Notes: generated by a model not told the origin, from the letters alone. DNA of 64,000 bases from Comamonas granuli NBRC 101663 (GCF_000739995.1 NZ_BBJX01000013.1:62001-126000); one strand, 5' to 3'; positions 35,151-43,639 are shown, numbered from the stretch's first letter. Numbers and translations are program-made.

Positions 35151-36059
35151 TCAGGCCATGGCGCGCAGTGCGCTCTGGATGGCGCCGCTGAGCTTGCGTG
35201 CGTACTGCGGGTCGGTGGCGTAGCCGGCCTTCTGCAGGGCCGTGGCGTAGGCCTGGGCCGAGCCGGTCTGGCTGCGTGCCTGCCCGTAGCGCGGGTTGTC
35301 GTTGATCAGGCGGGCGTAGTCGCGGAACGAGTTCTCGTAGGAGTCGTAGGCGCGGAACTTGGCCACCACCTTGCGCGGCACGCCATCGACGTACTCGGTG
35401 GTCGTCACCTCGGCCACCTTGCCCGTCCAGCCCTTGCCCGCCTTGATGCCGAACAGGTTGAACGAGTCGCTGCCGTCGGCATTCTTGATAGTGCTCTTGC
35501 CCCAGCCGGTCTCGTGCCCGGCCTGGCCCAGCATGAAGGCGGCGGGGATGCCGCTGTCCTGGGCCACGCGCTCGGCCGTGCTGCTCAGGTGCTGCACAAA
35601 ATCGTCGCGCCCCGCCGGTGCGGGCGTGGCGGCGCCAACGGGCGCGGCACCCGTGGCCTTGCGCACCCCGGCGGCCCCCAGGCTCAGCGTGGACGGGGCA
35701 GATGCGCCCGGCGCCGCCGGGGCCACGCCCATGGCCTGCGCGAGCTGGCGCGCAATGGCGTCGGACAGGCCGCCGTTCTGGCCCGACAACTGCACCGAGA
35801 GCTGCTGGTCCAGCAGATCGGTGCCCAGGTCGCCCTGGGCGCCGTCGAGCAGGCCGGACTTGAGCGTGGCCTCGCGCATGCTCTTGATCATCTCGCGCAT
35901 GAACAGCGATTCGAACTGCTTGGCCGCCTCGCGTGCGGCGGCGGGGTCGTTCTGGCTGGCGTCGAGCTTGAGGCGGTCGAGCGAGCGCGCATCGGCCGCC
36001 AGACCGGTCATGCTGCTGGTGTGGCTGGTGCTGCTGGCGAGGGGCAGGGAGAGGGCCAT
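35151..36059 (-). CDS. flgJ: Peptidoglycan hydrolase/rod assembly protein FlgJ
   Basis: FlgJ caps the growing rod and opens the peptidoglycan. The 302-residue protein has an N-terminal rod-capping part (AAREAAKQFESLFMREMIKSMREATLKSGLLD). A Pro/Ala linker leads to a C-terminal muramidase domain (about 155-300) with the catalytic Glu in GQAGHETGWGKS and the downstream FNLFGIKAGKGW, YDSYENSFRDYARLI. Both domains are intact, as in other beta- and gammaproteobacterial dual-function FlgJ proteins. Confidence 0.95.
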   Translation of the reverse strand: MALSLPLASSTSHTSSMTGLAADARSLDRLKLDASQNDPAAAREAAKQFESLFMREMIKSMREATLKSGLLDGAQGDLGTDLLDQQLSVQLSGQNGGLSDAIARQLAQAMGVAPAAPGASAPSTLSLGAAGVRKATGAAPVGAATPAPAGRDDFVQHLSSTAERVAQDSGIPAAFMLGQAGHETGWGKSTIKNADGSDSFNLFGIKAGKGWTGKVAEVTTTEYVDGVPRKVVAKFRAYDSYENSFRDYARLINDNPRYGQARSQTGSAQAYATALQKAGYATDPQYARKLSGAIQSALRAMA

Positions 36060-36109
36060 GGCTCAAGCCTCCGGAGTGCGGCGCGTGAGCGGCCGGTTCT
36101 GCGTTGCCT

Positions 36110-37261
36110 TCATATGACCTCCAGCTCCGCGTTCAGCGCCCCGGCGGCCTTGATGGCCTGCAGGATGGCCAGCAGGTCCTGCGGCGTGGCGCCCAGGGCG
36201 TTGAGGGCGCGCACCACGTCGGGCAGTTGTGCCGAGGCCGGCACCTGGATGATGTTGCCCGGCTCCTGGTTGATCTGGATGTCGCTCTTTTGCGTCACCA
36301 CCGTCTGCCCCTGCGACAGGGGCGCGGGCTGGCTGATGACGGGCGTGCTGCTGATGACGATGGACAGGTTGCCGTGCGCAATGGCGCAGGGCCCGAGCGT
36401 GACCGCCTGGTTGAGCACCACCGAGCCCGTGCGCGCGTTGATGACCACCTTGGCTGCGGGCACCATGGCCTCGATGGGCAGCTCTTCCAACTCGGCGATG
36501 AAGTTCACGCGCGCGTTGGGCTCCATGGGGGCGCGCACCTGCACGGTGCGGCCGTCCAGGGCCAGGGCGCGGCCCTCGCCCATGCGGGCGTTAATAGCCT
36601 GTGCCACGCGCCGCGCGGTCTGGAAGTCCGAGGCGTTGAGCCCCAGCGTCACGCTGTCGCCCTCGTGCAGCGGCGTGGGCACGGCGCGCTCGACCTGCGC
36701 GCCCTGCGGGATGCGCCCGGCGCTCAGGTGGTTGATCTGCACCTTGCTGCCGCCGGCCGCCGCGCCGGCGCCGCCCACGACCAGGCTGCCTTGCGCCAGG
36801 GCGTAGATCTCGCCGTCGGCGCCGCGCAGCGGCGTGGCGATCAGCATGCCGCCCTTGAGCGACTTGGCGTTGCCCATGGAGGAGACGTTCACATCGACGA
36901 ACTGCCCCGGCTGGGCGAACGCCGGGAGCTGTGCCGTGACGATCACGGCGGCCACGTTCTTGAGCTGCAACTGCCCCGCCAGGTTGGGCGGCAGGCTCAC
37001 GCCCATGTTCTGCAGGTAGTTCTGCATGGACTGCGTGGTATAGGGCATTTGCGTGGTCTGGTCGCCCGTGCCGTCCAGGCCCACCACCAGGCCGTAGCCC
37101 GTGAGCTGGTTGCTGCGCACGCCTTGCACGGCCGCCACTTCCTTGATGCGCAGCGCCTGGGCGGGGGGCGCAGCGCACAGCACCAGCAGGGCCGCCAGCG
37201 GCCCCAGCAGGCGGCGCAAGGTGATCCAGAGGGAGAAAGACGGAGCTTGCATGCTGCCCAT
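36110..37261 (-). CDS. flgI: Flagellar P-ring protein FlgI
   Basis: FlgI forms the peptidoglycan-layer bushing of the motor. The 383-residue product has a signal peptide (LAALLVLCAAPPAQA) and mature start LRIKEVAAVQGVRSNQLTGYGLVVGLDGTGDQT, then LKGGMLIATPLRGADGEIYALAQG and the conserved C-terminal DVVRALNALGATPQDLLAILQAIKAAGAL. ATG 37252 is an alternative start three codons in. It lies far (211 bp) downstream of flgH, the largest gap in the operon. Confidence 0.95.
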   Translation of the reverse strand: MGSMQAPSFSLWITLRRLLGPLAALLVLCAAPPAQALRIKEVAAVQGVRSNQLTGYGLVVGLDGTGDQTTQMPYTTQSMQNYLQNMGVSLPPNLAGQLQLKNVAAVIVTAQLPAFAQPGQFVDVNVSSMGNAKSLKGGMLIATPLRGADGEIYALAQGSLVVGGAGAAAGGSKVQINHLSAGRIPQGAQVERAVPTPLHEGDSVTLGLNASDFQTARRVAQAINARMGEGRALALDGRTVQVRAPMEPNARVNFIAELEELPIEAMVPAAKVVINARTGSVVLNQAVTLGPCAIAHGNLSIVISSTPVISQPAPLSQGQTVVTQKSDIQINQEPGNIIQVPASAQLPDVVRALNALGATPQDLLAILQAIKAAGALNAELEVI

Positions 37262-37331
37262 TGTGGGCGCGGGGGCGGATTTCTAAAACCCGAAAAACGC
37301 CTGCTTTGCGGGCCATTTGCCGCGGCTGCGG

Positions 37332-37350
37332 GCGGTGCGCGGCGCACCGC
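37332..37350. promoter_or_regulatory. Intra-operon hairpin between flgH and flgI
   Basis: GCGGTGCGC (37332-37340) and GCGCACCGC (37342-37350) are perfectly complementary. Together with the repeat at 37408-37457 this gap holds two strong hairpins between co-directional operon genes, a plausible site for mRNA processing, partial termination or an internal promoter. Confidence 0.45.
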
Positions 37351-37407
37351 CGCCAGGCAGGCCGGCGCGCCGTACGCAGGGTGGCGGCGGCGCGTGGAAT
37401 TTGGGGT

Positions 37408-37457
37408 CAAAATGGCTTCCAGCGCTTATCTGAAAAGCGCTGGAAGCTATGAAATTA
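37408..37457. repeat. Dispersed palindromic repeat, copy F (best-preserved stem)
   Basis: GCTTCCAGCGCTT (37415-37427) and AAGCGCTGGAAGC (37435-37447) form a perfect 13-bp stem with a 7-nt loop, flanked by CAAAAT on the left and TATGAAATTAATAG on the right. It is the clearest copy of the repeat in the window and lies inside the flg operon between flgH and flgI. Confidence 0.8.
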
Positions 37458-37472
37458 ATAGTGATCCGGGCC

Positions 37473-38171
37473 TCAGAACGGCGTGACCGAATTGAAGAAG
37501 CGCCCCATCCAGCCCATGGCCTGGGCCTCGTTCTGCGCGCCGCGCCCGCGCGACTCCACGCGCACATTGGCCACCTGGGTCGAGGCGATGACGCTGCCGG
37601 GCTGCAGCATGCGCGGGTCCACGGTACCGGAGAAGCGCAGCACGTCCACGTTCTGGTTCACGCCGATCTGCTTCTCCCCGGCCACGACCAGGTGGCCGTT
37701 GGGCAGTACGTCGATGACGGAGGCGGTGATCGAGCCCTCGAACTTGTTCGCGCTTTCCGTGCCGCCCTTGCCGGCAAAGGTATTGGCCGACTTGGCGCCC
37801 AGGGTGGTCTTGTCGGTAAAGGCCTTGCCCACGAAGGGCAGGGCGGTGATGCCCGCCGAGGTTTCCGAGTTGCGGTCCACGGTGGACGAGGACTTCTGGC
37901 TGGCTGTGATGTTCTCGATGATCTGGATGGTCACCAGGTCGCCCACCAGGCGGGCGCGCCGGTCCTCGAACATCGGGCGGTAGCTGGCCTGGCTGTACAG
38001 GCTGCCCGTGGCGGCGGCCGGCGCGCGCTGCGTGGTGCTGAGGGCGGGCGGCGTGGTGGGCAGCACGTCCACCGGCGGTGCGGGCGAGAGGCTGGCGCAG
38101 CCCGCCAGGGCGGCGGCGGCCAGCAGCAGGGCGGCGCGGACGGGGGAGTGCAGTGCGCGGGAGCGGGGCAT
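37473..38171 (-). CDS. flgH: Flagellar L-ring lipoprotein FlgH
   Basis: FlgH forms the outer-membrane bushing. The 232-residue product (E. coli, 232) has a lipoprotein leader with lipobox LAGC (Cys at about residue 24), then SLYSQASYRPMFEDRRARLVGDLVTIQI and the domain KSANTFAGKGG, FEGSITASVIDVLPNGHLVVAGEKQI, DPRMLQPGSVIASTQVANVRVES. I chose ATG 38171 because it begins the lipoprotein leader; a TTG at 38192 is the longer alternative. Confidence 0.96.
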   Translation of the reverse strand: MPRSRALHSPVRAALLLAAAALAGCASLSPAPPVDVLPTTPPALSTTQRAPAAATGSLYSQASYRPMFEDRRARLVGDLVTIQIIENITASQKSSSTVDRNSETSAGITALPFVGKAFTDKTTLGAKSANTFAGKGGTESANKFEGSITASVIDVLPNGHLVVAGEKQIGVNQNVDVLRFSGTVDPRMLQPGSVIASTQVANVRVESRGRGAQNEAQAMGWMGRFFNSVTPF

Positions 38172-38205
38172 GGCGGCAATCCTTGCAGGCAAAGGGCGGT
38201 GCGGT

Positions 38206-38988
38206 TCAGAGCTGGCTCAGCTTGGCCAGCATCTGGTCGGAGGTCTGGATGGCCTTGGAATTCATCTCGTAGGCGCGCTGGGTCTGGATCATGTTGACCA
38301 GTTCCTCCACCACGTTGATGTTGGACGACTCCAGGAAGCCCTGCTTGATGAACCCCAGGCCGTTGGTGCCCGGCGTGCCCTGTTGCGGCTGGCCCGAGGC
38401 GGCGGACTCCTTGAACAGGTTCTGTCCGATGGGCTCCAGGCCTGCCGGGTTGATGAAGCTCGACATGGCCAGGCTGCCGAGCTGCTGCGGCTGGGAGTTG
38501 CCCGAGATGAGGGCCGAGACGATGCCGTCGGCACTGATGCTGACGCTGGTCACCCCCTGCGGGATGGTGATGCCATTGGCCACCGGCAGACCGCTGGAGG
38601 TCACCAGGCGGCCTTGCGCGTCCACCTGGAAGGAGCCGTCGCGCGTGTAGCCCAGGGTGCCGTCGGGCATGGTGACCTCGAAGAAGCCGTTGCCGTTGAT
38701 GGCCACGTCCAGGTTGTTCTTGGTTTCCTGCAGCGAGCCCTGGGTGAAGTTGCGGCTCGTGGCCACGGTGCGCACGCCCAGGCCCAGGTGCAGGCCCGTG
38801 GGCAGCTGGTTCTGCTCGGTGGTGTTGGCGCCGACCTGGCGCAGGTTCTGGTAGATCAGGTCTTCGAACACCGCGTTGTTGCGCTTGAAGCCGGTGGTCG
38901 AGACGTTGGCCAGGTTGTGCGAGATCACGTCCAGCTGTGTCTGCTGGGCGGTCATGCCGGTCTTGGCGATCCAGAGTGAATTCATCAT
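38206..38988 (-). CDS. flgG: Flagellar distal rod protein FlgG
   Basis: FlgG makes the distal rod. The 260-residue length is identical to E. coli. It begins NSLWIAKTGMTAQQTQLDVISHNLANVSTTGFKR, contains NLDVAINGNGFFEV and RDGSFQVDAQGRLVT, and ends SNINVVEELVNMIQTQRAYEMNSKAIQTSDQMLAKLSQL, the class signature. Two consecutive ATGs (38988 and 38985) are possible starts. Confidence 0.97.
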   Translation of the reverse strand: MMNSLWIAKTGMTAQQTQLDVISHNLANVSTTGFKRNNAVFEDLIYQNLRQVGANTTEQNQLPTGLHLGLGVRTVATSRNFTQGSLQETKNNLDVAINGNGFFEVTMPDGTLGYTRDGSFQVDAQGRLVTSSGLPVANGITIPQGVTSVSISADGIVSALISGNSQPQQLGSLAMSSFINPAGLEPIGQNLFKESAASGQPQQGTPGTNGLGFIKQGFLESSNINVVEELVNMIQTQRAYEMNSKAIQTSDQMLAKLSQL

Positions 38989-39006
38989 GGCGTGACTCCT
39001 TGGGAC

Positions 39007-39747
39007 TTAGGCGTTCATGCCCAGCAGGCGGCTGGCGGTCTTGTCATTGGTTTCGGCGGTCTGCAGCAGGCGCATCTGCTGCTCGAACTGGCGCGAGGCG
39101 GCGATCATGCCGACCATGCATTCCACGGCGTTCACGTTCGAGCCCTCCAGCGCGCCGGCCAGCATGCGCGCGTTGCCGTCCTGCGGCAGGGGGTCGCCCG
39201 AGGTGGTGCGGAACAAGCCATCGTCGCTGCGCTTGAGCGGATCCTCGGGCGTGGGCGTGGCCAGCTTCAGGCGGCCCAGGGCCTGCGGGTTCTGGCCCGC
39301 GATGCGCGCGGTGATGGTGCCGTCCGCACCCAGGGAGACCTCGGCCCCGGGCGGGACGTCGATGGGCGCGCCGCCGTCCGAGAGCACGGGCAGCCCCGTG
39401 GGTGTGAGCAACTGGCCCGTGGCCGAGACCTCGAAATGGCCGGAACGCGTATAGGCCTCGGTGCCGTCGCGGCCCTGCACGGCAAACCAGGCATTGCCCA
39501 CGGCCATGGCGTCCAGGTTGCGTCCCGTACGCTGCACGGGGCCAGGGGTGTCGCGGTGGCCCGAGGTGGCCTCGAGCGCAAAGACGCGCGTGCCCGCACC
39601 GTCGCCCTGCAACGGAACGGAGCGGAACGTGGACATCTCTGCGCGAAAGCCGTTGGTCGATACGTTGGCCAGGTTGTTGGACAGCACGGCCTGCCGGTGC
39701 GCGGCTGCGTTGGCCCCGGTCATGGTGGTGTAGATGATGCGGTCCAT
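39007..39747 (-). CDS. flgF: Flagellar proximal rod protein FlgF
   Basis: The 246-residue rod protein (E. coli, 251) starts DRIIYTTMTGANAAAHRQAVLSNNLANVSTNGFRAEM. It has the GNAWFAVQGRDGTEAYTRSGHFEVSATGQLLT rod/hook core and ends GSNVNAVECMVGMIAASRQFEQQMRLLQTAETNDKTASRLL. It sits between flgG and flgE with gaps of 18 and 34 bp. Confidence 0.96.
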   Translation of the reverse strand: MDRIIYTTMTGANAAAHRQAVLSNNLANVSTNGFRAEMSTFRSVPLQGDGAGTRVFALEATSGHRDTPGPVQRTGRNLDAMAVGNAWFAVQGRDGTEAYTRSGHFEVSATGQLLTPTGLPVLSDGGAPIDVPPGAEVSLGADGTITARIAGQNPQALGRLKLATPTPEDPLKRSDDGLFRTTSGDPLPQDGNARMLAGALEGSNVNAVECMVGMIAASRQFEQQMRLLQTAETNDKTASRLLGMNA

Positions 39748-39781
39748 GGCGTGCCCCGTGGTTCAGTGGAGGTGTGTGCGC

Positions 39782-41029
39782 TCAGCGCAGGTTCACCAGC
39801 GTGGACATGATCTGGTCCTGCGTCTTGATGGTCTGCGCGTTGGCCTGGTAGGCGCGCTGCGCGGTCATCATGTTGACCAGCTCGGCCGTGAGGTCCACGT
39901 TGGAGTCTTCGAGTGCGCCCGAACGCAGCATGCCGAAATTACCGTCCCCCGGCTTGCCCAGCACGGCGGGCCCGGAGTCGAAGGATTCGACCCAGTTGTT
40001 CCCGCCCACCGAGAGCAGGCCCTGCGGGTTGCGGAAGTTGGCCAGCGCCACCTGGGCTTCGGCGCGGGTCACGCCGTTGGAGTAGCTGGCGAGCACCATG
40101 CCGTCCTTGGAGATGTTGATGCTCGTGAGATCGCCCGAGGCATAGCCGTTCTGCGTGAGATCGGCCACGGCGAACTTGCTGCCGAACTGCGTGCACTGGG
40201 ACAGGTCAAGACGCACGTTCCATGGGGCTGCAGGCGGGTTGGGTGGGTTGTTCGGGTTGGGTGAAACAATATATGGCGCCGACATGTCCAGGTCGATGGG
40301 CGCGTTTGCGGGGTCATACACGCCGTTGCCATCAAAGAGCACAGAGCCTACAGGGCTGCCAGTGGGTTGAATGGTTTCGTCCAGTGTGGTGTACACATCC
40401 CAGTTGTTGGAGCCGTTCTTGACAAAGTAGAGGTTGACCGGAATTGCGACCCCTTGCGTGTCATAGACATTGATCGAGGTGCCGTAGGTGGAGCGAGGCG
40501 TGTTCGGAGTCACAGATGCAGCGTCAACCACACGCGCATCCAGGTTCAGCGTGGCGTTGATGTTGTCGGTCTGCTTGGCCTGGATGGGCGCGCCGGTGGG
40601 GAAGTTCAGCGGTGTGGCTTCGGAGGTGCTCAGGCCGGTGGCCGGGTCCACCTTGAACCCCATGACCTTGGCACTGGCATTGGTCACGAGATCCCCGTCC
40701 TTGTTGAGCTTGAAATTGCCCGCGCGGGTGTAAGCGGGCGAGCCATCGGCCTGCATGACCTTGAAGAAGCCATTGCCGTTGATGGCCACGTCCAGGCTGT
40801 TGCCCGTCACGGTGATGTTGCCCTGCGAAAACTGCTGCGACACGGCGGCCACTTCCACGCCGATGCCGTAGTTGGTGCCGCCCGCGCCCATGGACGCGGC
40901 CACCATTTCGGCGAACTCCGCGCGCGAGGCCTTGAAGCCCGTGGTACCGACGTTGGCGATGTTGTGGCCGATCACGTCCAGGTTCTTGCTGGAGGCGTTG
41001 AGGCCCGAGAGGCCGTGCTGGAATGCCAT
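39782..41029 (-). CDS. flgE: Flagellar hook protein FlgE
   Basis: FlgE polymerises into the hook. The 415-residue protein (E. coli, 402) starts AFQHGLSGLNASSKNLDVIGHNIANVGTTGFKASR. It contains NSLDVAINGNGFFKV and the FlgE D2 region (NTPRSTYGTSINVYDTQGVAIPVNLYFVKNGSNNWDVY), and ends EDSNVDLTAELVNMMTAQRAYQANAQTIKTQDQIMSTL. The DNA for residues about 155-280, the exposed D2/D3 domains, is visibly less GC-rich than its ends, consistent with a variable surface domain. Confidence 0.97.
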   Translation of the reverse strand: MAFQHGLSGLNASSKNLDVIGHNIANVGTTGFKASRAEFAEMVAASMGAGGTNYGIGVEVAAVSQQFSQGNITVTGNSLDVAINGNGFFKVMQADGSPAYTRAGNFKLNKDGDLVTNASAKVMGFKVDPATGLSTSEATPLNFPTGAPIQAKQTDNINATLNLDARVVDAASVTPNTPRSTYGTSINVYDTQGVAIPVNLYFVKNGSNNWDVYTTLDETIQPTGSPVGSVLFDGNGVYDPANAPIDLDMSAPYIVSPNPNNPPNPPAAPWNVRLDLSQCTQFGSKFAVADLTQNGYASGDLTSINISKDGMVLASYSNGVTRAEAQVALANFRNPQGLLSVGGNNWVESFDSGPAVLGKPGDGNFGMLRSGALEDSNVDLTAELVNMMTAQRAYQANAQTIKTQDQIMSTLVNLR

Positions 41030-41059
41030 GGTGGTGCTCCTGGTGGATAGTCCGGAAAA

Positions 41060-41725
41060 TTACAAAATCGCCTTGATGCCGTCCTGCGTGGCCATGCCCC
41101 CGCGCCCGAGCTGGAACTGGAGCTTGCCGCCGTCCATGCTCACGGCGCTCACTTTGTCGATGGCCAGCGGCGTGGCGTCCACCACGGCCTGGGCGTTGTT
41201 GGCCACGACCTTGAAGCGCACGTTGGCGTCGCCCTGGTACTGTGCTGCGTCCCAGGCAAAGTTGTAGCGGCCCGCGGGCAGGGAGCCCATCTCGATGGCG
41301 CCCACCTGCTTGCCCGTGGGGTCGAGCACCTGCACCGTCACGCTGGCGGCCGAGCCCGCGAGGTCGAAGGCGCCGCTGGCCTTCTGCGTGGCCTCGTCCA
41401 CGGTCATGGTGTTGCCCTCCACGAGCACCTGGCGGCCCACCATGCTGCCTGCCTGCATCAGTTGCTGCGCCGAGAACTGGGTCATCAGGCCCTTGACGGT
41501 CTCGTTGAGCTGCTGGATGCCCGTCACGGTGTTGATCTGCGCGATCTGCGAGGTCATCTGCGCGTTGTCCAGCGGGTTCATCGGGTCCTGGTTGTTGAGC
41601 TGCGCGACGAGCAGCTTGAGGAAGCGGTCCTGGGCGGCGTTGGCATCGGCAGCGCTGTCGGTCTTCTTCGACGTGCTGGTCGCGCCGGCATCGATGGCGC
41701 TGGTGTCTATGGGGGTCATGAACAT
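41060..41725 (-). CDS. flgD: Flagellar hook cap protein FlgD
   Basis: FlgD scaffolds hook assembly. The 221-residue protein (E. coli, 231) shows the N-terminal FlgD signature NAAQDRFLKLLVAQLNNQDPMNPLDNAQMTSQIAQINTVTGIQQLN. A central Ig-like part (SMVGRQVLVEGNTM, GSLPAGRYNFAWDA) and a C-terminal Tudor-like region follow. It is likely discarded after hook completion. Confidence 0.96.
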   Translation of the reverse strand: MFMTPIDTSAIDAGATSTSKKTDSAADANAAQDRFLKLLVAQLNNQDPMNPLDNAQMTSQIAQINTVTGIQQLNETVKGLMTQFSAQQLMQAGSMVGRQVLVEGNTMTVDEATQKASGAFDLAGSAASVTVQVLDPTGKQVGAIEMGSLPAGRYNFAWDAAQYQGDANVRFKVVANNAQAVVDATPLAIDKVSAVSMDGGKLQFQLGRGGMATQDGIKAIL

Positions 41726-41741
41726 GGCGGTTCCTCGCGGC

Positions 41742-42146
41742 TCACTGGCCGATCTGCAGGGTCTTGAGCAACAGCGACTTGGCCGTGTTCATGACCTCGA
41801 TGTTGTTCTGGTACGAACGCGAGGCCGAGATCATGTTGACCATCTCCTCCACGGCATTCACGTTGGAGTGCGTCACATAGCCCTCCTGGTCGGCCGCCGG
41901 GTGGCTGGGGTCGAACACGCGGCGGCCCGGGGTCTCGCTTTCCTTGATGGCCGCGACGCGCACGCCCGCGGCCTGGTCCGGCCCCATGGGCTGGGCCTGG
42001 AACACCACCTGGCGCGCCTTGTAGGCCTTGCCATCGGGGCCGGCCACGGCATCCACGTTGGCCAGGTTGCTGGCCACCGCATTCAGGCGCTGGGACTGCG
42101 CGCTCACCGCGCTGCCCGAGACGTTGAAGATGGAGAACATTGACAT
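41742..42146 (-). CDS. flgC: Flagellar proximal rod protein FlgC
   Basis: The 134-residue length is identical to E. coli. It starts SMFSIFNVSGSAVSAQSQRLNAVASNLANVDAV, contains YKARQVVFQAQP and DPSHPAADQEGYVTHSNVNAVEEMVNMISASRSYQNNIEVMNTAKSLLLKTLQIG. It is a rod component exported by the flagellar type III system. Confidence 0.97.
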   Translation of the reverse strand: MSMFSIFNVSGSAVSAQSQRLNAVASNLANVDAVAGPDGKAYKARQVVFQAQPMGPDQAAGVRVAAIKESETPGRRVFDPSHPAADQEGYVTHSNVNAVEEMVNMISASRSYQNNIEVMNTAKSLLLKTLQIGQ

Positions 42147-42170
42147 GGGGAACCTCTCTGGCTGCCAGCA

Positions 42171-42599
42171 TCACTGGCCCTGGATGGCGCTGAGCATGGT
42201 CTTGGCCTGGCCGTTGAAAAAGCGCAGCGTGGCCTCGTAGCGCACGGCGTTGTCCATGAAGTTGGCGCGCTCGCGGTCCATGTCCACCGTATTGCGGTCC
42301 AGGGACGGCTGCGTCTGCACCGTGTAGCCCGCCTTGCTGTTCTGGCTGCTGCCGGGCAGTTGCGTGCTGAGCGCGAAATGCCGCGCCTGCGCGGCCTGCG
42401 CCGTGCCGCCTGGCGAGGCGAGTGCCTGGGGCGCCGTGCCGGTCGCCTCGCGCAGCGCCTGGCTGAAATGCATGTCCCGGCCCACATAGCCCGGGGTATC
42501 GGCGTTGGCAATGTTGCTCGCAAGCATGCGCTGGCGCTCGGCACGCAGCACCAGGGCCGTGCCTTGAAAGCCGATTTGGTTCGTCATCTTGTCAAGCAT
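42171..42599 (-). CDS. flgB: Flagellar proximal rod protein FlgB
   Basis: FlgB is the first gene of the leftward flg operon. The 142-residue product (E. coli, 138) has GFQGTALVLRAERQRMLASNIANADTPGYVGRDMHF and the C-terminal NTVDMDRERANFMDNAVRYEATLRFFNGQAKTMLSAIQG. I chose ATG 42599 with GAGG 6-9 nt upstream; the longer frame would read through the hairpin in the leader. Confidence 0.96.
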   Translation of the reverse strand: MLDKMTNQIGFQGTALVLRAERQRMLASNIANADTPGYVGRDMHFSQALREATGTAPQALASPGGTAQAAQARHFALSTQLPGSSQNSKAGYTVQTQPSLDRNTVDMDRERANFMDNAVRYEATLRFFNGQAKTMLSAIQGQ

Positions 42600-42625
42600 G
42601 GGGGACCTCGCACCACAGACAGCCT

Positions 42626-42656
42626 GGAATGCCGGATGGGGCCCGCAGGGCATTCC
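42626..42656. promoter_or_regulatory. Inverted repeat in the flgB-flgA divergent leader
   Basis: GGAATGCC (42626-42633) and GGCATTCC (42649-42656) form a perfect 8-bp inverted repeat with a 15-nt spacer, 27 bp upstream of flgB in the divergent control region shared with flgA. It could bind a regulator or fold in the flgB leader. I could not match it to a known FlhDC or sigma-54 site, and no clear sigma-28 box is present. Confidence 0.45.
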
Positions 42657-42815
42657 GGCTTGGGCTGATTATGGAAACGCAGGGGCTTTTCTAAAGCAGG
42701 AAGAAAGCGCCGATGCAGGTGCAATTCGGGCCATTGCGCACGGGTCGGGCGTCTACAGTGGATCGGGGCCGGGCCTGCGCCCGCCTTCTTTGCATAGACC
42801 ACCGGGAGAATTGCC

Positions 42816-43547
42816 ATGAACCGCTACCGCCACCCCTGGGCCGCCCGCCGCTGGCTGGCGCGGCTGCTGCCTGTGCTGGCCCTGGGCATGGGCGCGACGG
42901 CGACCCGTGCGCAAGCCGACTGGAGCCAGGTGGTGCAGCGCTGGGCCGACGCCGCCGTGCACAGCAGCGGCCTGGCGGAAAAATCTCCCCTGCGCCTGCA
43001 GGTGGATGTGGGCGCTCTCGACCCTTCCCTGCGCCTGGCGCCCTGCGCGCGTGCAGAGCCCTACCTGCCGGCGGGTGCCCGGCTCTGGGGGCGCAGCCGC
43101 TTGGGGCTGCGCTGCGTGGACGGGCCCACGCGCTGGAATGTGTTCATCCCGGTCACGGTGCAGGCCTTCGGTCCTGCCTGGGTGCTGGCAGGCAATGTGC
43201 CCGCAGGCGCCGTCCTGACGGCCGCCGACGCCGTGGAGTCCGAGGTCGATTGGGCCGCTGCCCCGGCGCCGGTGCTCGCCGACCCTGCGCTGTGGGTGGG
43301 GCAGGTGGCTGCGCGCCCCCTGCAGGCCGGCCAGGCCTTGCGCCAGTCCATGGTCAAGGCACCGCAGCTTTTTTCCATGGGGGCGCAGGTGCGTGTGTCG
43401 GCCCAGGGCCCGGGCTTTGCCATCAGTACGGCGGGCCAGGCGTTGTCAGCCGGGTCGGCGGGACAGAATGTGCGCGTCAGAATGACTAATGGAAAGATAA
43501 TAGAGGGTATTGTTCTTGAAGATGGAACAATAAGCGCGCTTTTGTAG
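42816..43547 (+). CDS. flgA: Flagellar P-ring assembly chaperone FlgA
   Basis: FlgA is a periplasmic chaperone for FlgI. The 243-residue product has a signal peptide (LLPVLALGMGATATRAQA) and SAF-type domain features: SLRLAPCARAEPYLPAGARLWGRSRLGLRC, PAGAVLTAADAVESEVDW, and the C-terminal GQNVRVRMTNGKIIEGIVLEDGTI. It is divergent from flgB, and GGGAG lies 7-11 nt upstream of ATG. Confidence 0.94.
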   Translation: MNRYRHPWAARRWLARLLPVLALGMGATATRAQADWSQVVQRWADAAVHSSGLAEKSPLRLQVDVGALDPSLRLAPCARAEPYLPAGARLWGRSRLGLRCVDGPTRWNVFIPVTVQAFGPAWVLAGNVPAGAVLTAADAVESEVDWAAAPAPVLADPALWVGQVAARPLQAGQALRQSMVKAPQLFSMGAQVRVSAQGPGFAISTAGQALSAGSAGQNVRVRMTNGKIIEGIVLEDGTISALL

Positions 43548-43566
43548 GTGATTTTCTGCAATCACC
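43547..43566. promoter_or_regulatory. Hairpin between flgA and the flgM promoter
   Basis: GGTGATT (43547-43553) and AATCACC (43560-43566) form a perfect 7-bp stem with a 6-nt loop overlapping the last base of the flgA stop codon. No T-tract follows, so it may protect the flgA mRNA end or attenuate read-through rather than terminate fully. Confidence 0.5.
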
Positions 43567-43568
43567 GC

Positions 43569-43595
43569 TAAAGTCTGTGTCCTGACGGTCGAAAA
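43569..43595 (+). promoter_or_regulatory. Sigma-28 (FliA) promoter of flgM
   Basis: TAAAGTCT (43569-43576), an 11-nt spacer, then GTCGAAAA (43588-43595). The FliA consensus is TAAAGTTT-N11-GCCGATAA, so the match is 7 of 8 and 6 of 8 with exact spacing. It lies 45 bp before flgM and fits the usual late-class expression of the anti-sigma factor. Confidence 0.8.
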
Positions 43596-43639
43596 CACGG
43601 CTACCAAGCCTTGGATTGCAGAGGCCGAAGGAGCACGCG

